Assembly: GCF_000315485.1 (NCBI RefSeq)
Contig: NZ_JH992940.1
Span: 62,001-126,000, forward strand
Length of the DNA: 64,000 bases
Direction: 5' to 3'
From: Bacteroides oleiciplenus YIT 12058
GTDB lineage: Bacteria > Bacteroidota > Bacteroidia > Bacteroidales > Bacteroidaceae
A program made the translations under genes and the position numbers. The notes under the pieces were generated by a model that had not been told where the DNA came from, ran no database searches, and worked only from the letters and a program-made list of their open reading frames with translations. Shown in pieces: positions 58,669 through 64,000 of the stretch. Within the stretch, counting starts at the first letter, position 1. Every line of letters starts with the position of its first letter.

Positions 58669-59388
58669 TTAAAAACTAACTCCGAATGCGAAGTAGGCTC
58701 CCTGTGTATGGGGATTGAAGGTTAGTTGTGCGAAGGTGGGCAGCGAGAAGGAATCGCTGAATTTGATCTCCTTTTCGGCTTTCAGTGTGAGGTTGGTGAC
58801 ATTGAACTTATCGGCGTATGCACCTTCCCATGGGGTTATACCTACTTCTGCCGACCAATCCAGACCGGCCAGTTTGAAAGGGGCGCTGATGCCTACATAA
58901 GTGGAATAGGCTCTGTCACCGTTCTCTTTCATGTAGTCGTCTCCGGCAAAATAAGTGTTCCAGCTTAGTGCCAGAGGCCCGAAGTCGTATCCCAGGGTTG
59001 CTTCAAAGATATGTGCCGTGCTGTGTGCACCATACTTGAAGTAATCTCCCGTATATCCACCGTCTTCTTTGTGATAGGAGAACCAATAATCGGTGATTGC
59101 CACACTGAAACCGCCTATGCTGTAGTCCAGTGTAAGATCAATTTCCCTGGCATCGTCTTTGTCGATTCCTACCGAACCCCATGCTGTCAGTGACAAGCCT
59201 TTGTATCCTACCGACATGCTGGGTTGAATGCTCACTCCGCCGCAGTCCGTGCCACGCCAGATGTAGCCACTTACCAGGTCGGCACCTACTGATGCTTCCA
59301 CTTTGTCCTGTGCCTTTGCCGTGAAGGGCAGGGTTGCTGATAATAATGCGATTGCTATTACCTTTAATTTTACGCTTTTTGTTTTCAT
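58669..59388 (-). CDS. TorF-like outer-membrane beta-barrel protein
   Basis: A 239-residue protein with a signal peptide (KVIAIALLSATLPFTAKA) and a series of amphipathic strands ending in Phe (FAFGVSF), as in outer-membrane barrels. The start SVGADLVSGYIWRGTDCGG is that of the TorF putative porin family. Lying directly before glnK-amtB, it may let ammonium or other small nitrogen compounds through the outer membrane; this is inference. No clear promoter of the standard type was seen in 59389-59519. Confidence 0.7.
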   Translation of the reverse strand: MKTKSVKLKVIAIALLSATLPFTAKAQDKVEASVGADLVSGYIWRGTDCGGVSIQPSMSVGYKGLSLTAWGSVGIDKDDAREIDLTLDYSIGGFSVAITDYWFSYHKEDGGYTGDYFKYGAHSTAHIFEATLGYDFGPLALSWNTYFAGDDYMKENGDRAYSTYVGISAPFKLAGLDWSAEVGITPWEGAYADKFNVTNLTLKAEKEIKFSDSFSLPTFAQLTFNPHTQGAYFAFGVSF

Positions 59389-59519
59389 ATCCTTTTACCT
59401 TTTTAAGTTTAGAAAAATTGCGGATGATCAGTCCGGTGAAACAGCTGTTATTTAAGTATAATATTTTTGGTTGGTCGATACTATCTGTTATGCTGAGCTT
59501 GTCGAAGCATCTCTTCTCT

Positions 59520-60752
59520 CTACATCAACCATTTCCTGATTCTCTTCATCGCCTCCGTGCAATCTTCGTGATTGCCAAAAGCCGTCAGCCGGATGTAACC
59601 CTCTCCGCTGGGACCGAAACCTACGCCGGGTGTTCCCACTACGTTGGCTTCATACAACATTTGTTCAAAGAATCGCCAGGAGCCGACTCCGTTCGGTGTT
59701 TTCAGCCAGATGTAAGGGGCATTTACGCCGCCGTATACTTTCAGGCCGGCTGCTTCCAGACCATCTTTCATCGTCCGGGCGTTGTTCATATAGTAATCAA
59801 TGTTTTCTTTTATCTGTCGTTTACCTTCCGGGGTGTATATGGCTTCGGCAGCCCGTTGGGTGATGTAGCTGGTGCCGTTGAACTTGGTGCATTGGCGGCG
59901 GTTCCACAGGCGGTTCAGTGCGATGCGTTCACCGGTCAATGTGGCGGCCGTCAGCTCTTTCGGAACCACGGTATATCCGCAACGTACTCCGGTGAATCCG
60001 GCTGTTTTTGAGAAACTGCGGAACTCAATGGCACATTTCTTGGCTCCTTTTATTTCGTAGATGGAGTGGGGCACGTCCTCTTCTTGTATAAATGCCTCGT
60101 ATGCTGCATCAAACAGGATGAGGGTATCGTTGGCAAGTGCATAGTCCACCCATTTCTTTAACTGGGCCTTGGTCAGCGTGGTTCCCGTCGGGTTGTTCGG
60201 GTAGCAGAGATAAACGATGTCGATGCGTTTGTCTGGTATTTCGGGGACGAAGTTGTTTTCGGCGGTGCAAGGCATGTAGGTCACGTTGCTCCATTTGCCG
60301 TCCTCTTCCAGCACTCCGGCGCGGCCGCACATTACATTGCTGTCTATGTATACCGGGTAGATGGGGTCGGTCACTCCCACACTGTTGTCGTGGCGGAGGA
60401 TGTCTCCGATATTACCCGTATCACTTTTGGCTCCATCATTGACGAATACTTCTGTAGGGCTGAGATGAATACCTCGTGGGGTGTAATCGTGCTTGATGAT
60501 AGCTTCAATCAGAAAATCATATCCCTGTTCGGGGCCGTATCCGCGGAAAGTATTTGCGTTTGTCATCTCATCCACTGCCTTGTGCATCGCCTCGATGCAA
60601 GCCGGTGGCAGTGGCCGGGTAACGTCTCCGATACCCAAACGGATGACATCTTGCTTGGGGTGTGTTATCCTGAAAGTATTCACCTTTTTAGCTATGTCTG
60701 AAAATAAATAACTTCCCGGTAATTTCAAAAAATGTTCGTTTACTAATGCCAT
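59520..60752 (-). CDS. dapL: LL-diaminopimelate aminotransferase
   Basis: A 410-residue fold-type I PLP aminotransferase. It has [17 protein letters not shown] (about 41-57), [14 protein letters not shown] (about 183-196), [12 protein letters not shown] (about 214-225) and the PLP lysine in [15 protein letters not shown] (about 248-262). It converts tetrahydrodipicolinate directly to LL-DAP, a one-step route to lysine and peptidoglycan DAP used by Bacteroidota. It lies 41 bases after dapF, which performs the next step. Confidence 0.95.
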   Translation of the reverse strand: MALVNEHFLKLPGSYLFSDIAKKVNTFRITHPKQDVIRLGIGDVTRPLPPACIEAMHKAVDEMTNANTFRGYGPEQGYDFLIEAIIKHDYTPRGIHLSPTEVFVNDGAKSDTGNIGDILRHDNSVGVTDPIYPVYIDSNVMCGRAGVLEEDGKWSNVTYMPCTAENNFVPEIPDKRIDIVYLCYPNNPTGTTLTKAQLKKWVDYALANDTLILFDAAYEAFIQEEDVPHSIYEIKGAKKCAIEFRSFSKTAGFTGVRCGYTVVPKELTAATLTGERIALNRLWNRRQCTKFNGTSYITQRAAEAIYTPEGKRQIKENIDYYMNNARTMKDGLEAAGLKVYGGVNAPYIWLKTPNGVGSWRFFEQMLYEANVVGTPGVGFGPSGEGYIRLTAFGNHEDCTEAMKRIRKWLM

Positions 60753-60793
60753 ACTTTCTTGTTGTTTTAAGTTTACTACTTTTCGCTATCTAA

Positions 60794-61603
60794 TTATCGG
60801 ATTTCTATTTCTCCATCGAACACCCGGACTGCTCCTCCGGTCATCATTACGTGCCCGTTTTTTTCGTCCCATTCAATGGTGAGAGTGCCTCCATCCATGA
60901 TGATGTCTGATGTTCTTCCGGCTCTTCCTGTGAGGGCGGCTGCTACGGCGGTGGCACACGCTCCTGTTCCGCAGGCTTGGGTGATACCCGAGCCTCTTTC
61001 CCATACCCGCATCCGGATTTTGCCGTTTTCAAGTACTTGGGCGAATTCTACGTTGATTCGTCCGGGGAATAACGGGTGGTTTTCTAGTTTCGGGCCGATG
61101 TTTTCGAGGTCTATCTCCTTTATATCATCTACAAAGATTACCAGATGGGGATTTCCCATTGATACGGTGGTTCCGGTGAATGGCCGTCCGCAGGCTTCTA
61201 CGGTTTGTTCCTGCATGTCGGCAGGGATGCCCATGTCCACGGTGACGGTATCCACTCTTCCGTCTTCTACGTGAAGTTTCAGTACTTTGATGCCCGAAAG
61301 AGTATCGAGGGTGACTGCTGTCTTTGAGGTTAGTCCATATTCATATAGGTATTTGCCGATGCAACGGCTGGCGTTGCCACACATTTTGGCTTCGGAGCCA
61401 TCTGCATTGAAGATGCGCATGTTGAAATCAGCTTTGTCCGAACTGCCGATAAGTACCAGACCGTCACTTCCAATTCCTGTGTGCGGGGCGCTCCATGCAA
61501 CCGAAAGTTTTTCAGGACTTTCGATGGGGTATTTCGTGGTGTCTACATAGATGTAGTCATTACCCGCTCCGTGCATCTTGGTGAATTTAATCATTTTTGT
61601 CAT
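60794..61603 (-). CDS. dapF: Diaminopimelate epimerase
   Basis: From ATG 61603 ([20 protein letters not shown]) the protein is 269 residues; an ATG at 61666 is in frame but lies in the promoter region (TATCTTTG, 61660-61653). The two catalytic cysteines are in [10 protein letters not shown] (about 72-81; first Cys of CGN) and ACGTGACATA (near 210-219). It epimerises LL-DAP to meso-DAP for peptidoglycan and lysine. Same unit as dapL. Confidence 0.95.
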   Translation of the reverse strand: MTKMIKFTKMHGAGNDYIYVDTTKYPIESPEKLSVAWSAPHTGIGSDGLVLIGSSDKADFNMRIFNADGSEAKMCGNASRCIGKYLYEYGLTSKTAVTLDTLSGIKVLKLHVEDGRVDTVTVDMGIPADMQEQTVEACGRPFTGTTVSMGNPHLVIFVDDIKEIDLENIGPKLENHPLFPGRINVEFAQVLENGKIRMRVWERGSGITQACGTGACATAVAAALTGRAGRTSDIIMDGGTLTIEWDEKNGHVMMTGGAVRVFDGEIEIR

Positions 61604-61884
61604 TTTGTACTCTGTTGGTGAATTAATGTTTCCTTTTGTTTTAATCACGATGCAAAGATACGACATTTTGATTATTATTTAATGGAAATAATACCTTATT
61701 TCTATTTTAGATGTCTAATCTTTCAGTCGCTGCAAATATACACTATTCAAGTTTCAATTTAAAAGTTTGCAGGGGGATATTTGGCTAATTTGTTATTTAT
61801 GGAATTATTTCCGCATATTCATTCTGTGTGAAAAAGGAGGTGAATGCTTGCTTTTTGCAGAAAAGTGAAGTTTATGGAATGAAA

Positions 61885-61918
61885 AAACCGTTTCATAAAT
61901 GACATTATGAAACGGTTT
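61885..61918 (-). terminator. Terminator of the glycerophosphodiesterase gene
   Basis: AAACCGTTTCATAA and TTATGAAACGGTTT form a 14-bp stem with a short loop, flanked by A and T runs, so it can act in both directions. The interval 61604-61977 otherwise holds only the dapF promoter; no gene seen. Confidence 0.85.
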
Positions 61919-61977
61919 TATTGTTTTTGGTAACTAAATGTATTTCGGGAAATGCCTTGCTACTGTCTTTAAAAAAG

Positions 61978-62748
61978 TTATTTCTTTTTCAGTATCTCCT
62001 GCAACAATACAGGTTCATTGGTTGTGATAAAGTCCACACCTTCGCCAATAAGCCACTCCATATCTTTGGCGTCGTTCACTGTCCAGGCATTCACTTTCAT
62101 GCCGAGGTCGTGACATTCTTTAATCCATTCGGGATGTTTCTTAAATACGTTGAAGTGATAGTCAGGTCCGGCACATCCCCATTCTTTCAATTCTTTTGGA
62201 CTAAGATCGCCTTCCAGATAGTAGACGGGAGTACCTTTCGGGGCGAGACGGATGAACTCTTTGCAAGCGTGGCGGGAGAAAGTGATGTACTCAGTACGAT
62301 CTGTCAACCCCATTTTCTTTATCATTTTCACGATTTGTTCTACGGCGCGGGTTTCCTGTTCGGGAGTCTTGTGCGCTTTAAGCTCCAGGATAAGGCGGGT
62401 TTTCAGTTGCTTGGCCTTATCGAGGTATTGCTTCAGGGTAGGGAGGTTTTCGCCATTGTCGAGGATGATGGAAGTACACTCTTTCTTGGTGGATGTTTCC
62501 ATGCGGACACCTTTAAAGACGCCATCGTGGTCTACGATGAGTTTATTGTCAGCAGTGAGCCATACGTCGAACTCAGAGCCGTAACAGTTAATAGAATCGG
62601 CTTTCACTAGGGCGGCAACACTGTTTTGGGCGGAGCCGTCGGTCTTCCAGAAGCCACGGTGGGCAATAACTTGGGTATTTTGTGCCTGCACAGTGCCGTA
62701 TGCGGCAATGGATAGGGCAGAGGCGAATAAAAGTTTTTTCAGATTCAT
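61978..62748 (-). CDS. Secreted glycerophosphodiester phosphodiesterase
   Basis: A 256-residue protein with a signal peptide (LLFASALSIAAYGTVQA) and a TIM-barrel GDPD domain. It has VIAHRGFWKTDGSAQNSVAAL (catalytic His, about 27-47), GSEFDVWLTADNKLIVDHD (metal-binding Glu/Asp and second His, about 57-75) and GMKVNAWTVND near the end. It cleaves glycerophosphodiesters to glycerol-3-phosphate and an alcohol, or related surface lipids. A -7-like TAACTTGC lies upstream. Likely periplasmic. Confidence 0.85.
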   Translation of the reverse strand: MNLKKLLFASALSIAAYGTVQAQNTQVIAHRGFWKTDGSAQNSVAALVKADSINCYGSEFDVWLTADNKLIVDHDGVFKGVRMETSTKKECTSIILDNGENLPTLKQYLDKAKQLKTRLILELKAHKTPEQETRAVEQIVKMIKKMGLTDRTEYITFSRHACKEFIRLAPKGTPVYYLEGDLSPKELKEWGCAGPDYHFNVFKKHPEWIKECHDLGMKVNAWTVNDAKDMEWLIGEGVDFITTNEPVLLQEILKKK

Positions 62749-62818
62749 AGGTGCTTGATTTTAAATTCGCCGCAAGTTACGAAATAATCCTATATATGAT
62801 GTTTCATTTATATGATAA

Positions 62819-64000
62819 TTAACGCCGTATACGCCGCCTGCGACGGTGGTGGCGTTTCTTTTGTTTATAGATACTGATCCGTTTCCATACAATCCAGACA
62901 AAGAGTGCACCGAAGACTGCAAAAATAAGGAGTACAATGCCGGTGTTCAGGTTGTCGCCTTTAACGCGACTCCACATTTCGAGAACGAGTTCCGTGCGGT
63001 CGCCGAAGTCGCGAATCATGGCACATCTCTCTACTACTTTACGGTCGGGGTACTGGATAGGATTGATTTGAATGCTGTCTGCTCCGGGGCCGAAAAAATA
63101 ACTGAGGTCGGAGAACAGTTCGAGGGTGGTATCAATCTTTGCCTCCATGATTTCAGCGGTTGCTACGGCGCTGACGTAACCGATGGCGTCCATGTTGCGC
63201 AGGGCGATGTCCGGCTGGCAAAGGTAGTTGATGAAGTAGCTGGCGGCTTTCACGTTACGGGCATACTTGGGGATGGCCCAGCCATCGTACCAGATGTTGC
63301 TGCCTTCACGGGGAACCGTATAGTCGAGGCTGACACCCACGGCTTCGGCTTCTTCGATGGCCCAGACGGCATCGCCGCTCCATGTGAGGTTGAGCCATGC
63401 CTTGTTCTTGGTCATCATCTCTTTGCCGAAGTCGGCTTCCCAACCGGCAATATTGGGTTTCATTGATTTCAGGTATTGCTCTGCCAGGGCGATGGCTTCG
63501 GGGGAATTGTCGTTCATCAGTTGCTCCACGGTGATGGTGCTGTCGGCAAGCTGGCGGGCGTGGGCGTAAATGATGGCAGTGCCATAAGCGTCGCGATAGC
63601 TGTCCTTCATCAGAATTTTACCACGGTTGACAGCATCCCAAAGGCAACCCCAGGTACTGACTTCTTCGAGAGTTTTGAATTTCTTGTTATAGAGAATGCC
63701 GGCAGTGCCCCACATGTAGGGAACAACGTAATCGTTGGTATGGCGCTCGGGTTGGCTGATTTTCTCCAATTCTTTACGGATGTAAGGGGAGATATTGGGG
63801 ATGTAATCCGTGGTTTTACCAAAGTTGCGATTGATGGGGAGGAGGAGATCCTTTTTCAGCATACGCTCAATGATATATTCCGAGGGACATATGAGGTCGA
63901 AGTCTTCCTGACCACGCTCGATTTTGGTGAGCATGATTTCGTTGATATCGAATACTTGGTAGATGATGCGGATGTCTTCGCCTGTCTGCTCTTTGTACCA
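62819..64000 (-). CDS. potD: PotD-like polyamine-binding protein with C-terminal anchor (partial)
   Basis: The frame is open to the right edge (22 more codons before the ATG at 63934), so the start is missing. The visible 393 residues match spermidine/putrescine-binding periplasmic proteins: FDLICPSEYIIERM, PYMWGTAGILYNKK, LNLTWSGDAVWAI and EGSNIWYDGWAIP. Unusually for a free binding protein, a transmembrane helix follows near the end (NTGIVLLIFAVFGALFVWIVW), then a strongly basic tail (KRHHRRRRRIRR). The protein is probably tethered to the inner membrane. The polyamine transporter genes are expected to the right. Confidence 0.8.
   Translation of the reverse strand, partial: WYKEQTGEDIRIIYQVFDINEIMLTKIERGQEDFDLICPSEYIIERMLKKDLLLPINRNFGKTTDYIPNISPYIRKELEKISQPERHTNDYVVPYMWGTAGILYNKKFKTLEEVSTWGCLWDAVNRGKILMKDSYRDAYGTAIIYAHARQLADSTITVEQLMNDNSPEAIALAEQYLKSMKPNIAGWEADFGKEMMTKNKAWLNLTWSGDAVWAIEEAEAVGVSLDYTVPREGSNIWYDGWAIPKYARNVKAASYFINYLCQPDIALRNMDAIGYVSAVATAEIMEAKIDTTLELFSDLSYFFGPGADSIQINPIQYPDRKVVERCAMIRDFGDRTELVLEMWSRVKGDNLNTGIVLLIFAVFGALFVWIVWKRISIYKQKKRHHRRRRRIRR

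Noticed and set aside
1..64000. tRNA or rRNA genes
   Set aside because: I looked for cloverleaf-like ends and conserved rRNA stretches and found none that I could support.

Overview
The window is a piece of a Bacteroides (Bacteroidota) chromosome. The evidence is the order trpB-trpE-trpG-trpD-trpC-trpF-trpA, a type III glutamine synthetase next to amtB/glnK, dapL-dapF, LruC-domain lipoproteins, DUF4248/DUF4373 genes, and many promoters of the Bacteroides type (TTTG, 19-21 bp, TAnnTTTG). The species cannot be fixed from the sequence alone. Base composition changes by region: the left 19 kb is GC-richer, the glycan locus is AT-rich, and the right half is intermediate.

Region 1 (1 to about 13.5 kb) is most of a transposable, Mu-like prophage that runs off the left edge. 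A CI-type repressor (+) faces a leftward early operon: HTH protein, small protein, DDE transposase (MuA-like), AAA+ ATPase (MuB-like) and a second P-loop ATPase. Further left are a lysis cassette (lysozyme-like protein, i-spanin-like protein, overlapping u-spanin-like lipoprotein) and siphovirus-type tail genes (tube, a G/GT-like overlapping pair, a partial tape measure). A rightward island inside it carries a tail-completion-like gene, an HU-HIG protein and a DUF4248 protein. Twin operators, a late promoter and 33-bp end repeats can be read directly. No head genes are in the window.

Region 2 (14.0 to 18.7 kb) is a leftward five-gene module plus a micro-ORF: DUF4373 initiator-like protein, primase-helicase, DUF4248, HU-HIG protein, 'smalll' peptide and T7-lysozyme-like amidase. 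Between its first two genes lies an iteron-like array of eight 12-bp units spaced 22-23 bp apart whose orientation flips part-way. The module resembles a phage-derived replicon without structural genes.

Region 3 (18.9 to 37.8 kb) is an exopolysaccharide locus. A leftward operon starts with a lone response regulator and continues with a sugar-phosphate transferase, a short TolC-like protein, a Wzz/Wzc-like co-polymerase, a Wzy-like polymerase, three glycosyltransferases and a Wzx flippase. A mosaic of genes on both strands follows: alpha-1,2-fucosyltransferase, acyltransferase and further GT2/GT4 enzymes.

Region 4 (38.0 to 43.6 kb) holds two tandem paralogous LruC-domain surface lipoproteins. 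Region 5 (43.7 to 51.9 kb) holds asparaginase I and the trp operon, preceded by a 19-residue leader peptide with tandem Trp codons and a 20-bp terminator stem, a clear attenuator. Region 6 (52 to 64 kb) holds a micro membrane protein, a DUF308 protein, an S37-like peptidase, the nitrogen-assimilation group glnN-amtB-glnK with a TorF-like barrel, dapL, dapF, a secreted glycerophosphodiesterase and a partial PotD-like protein.

An intergenic repeat family built from TTAGTGA-like heptamers arranged as long inverted repeats recurs at six or seven places. One copy lies inside the trpG reading frame.
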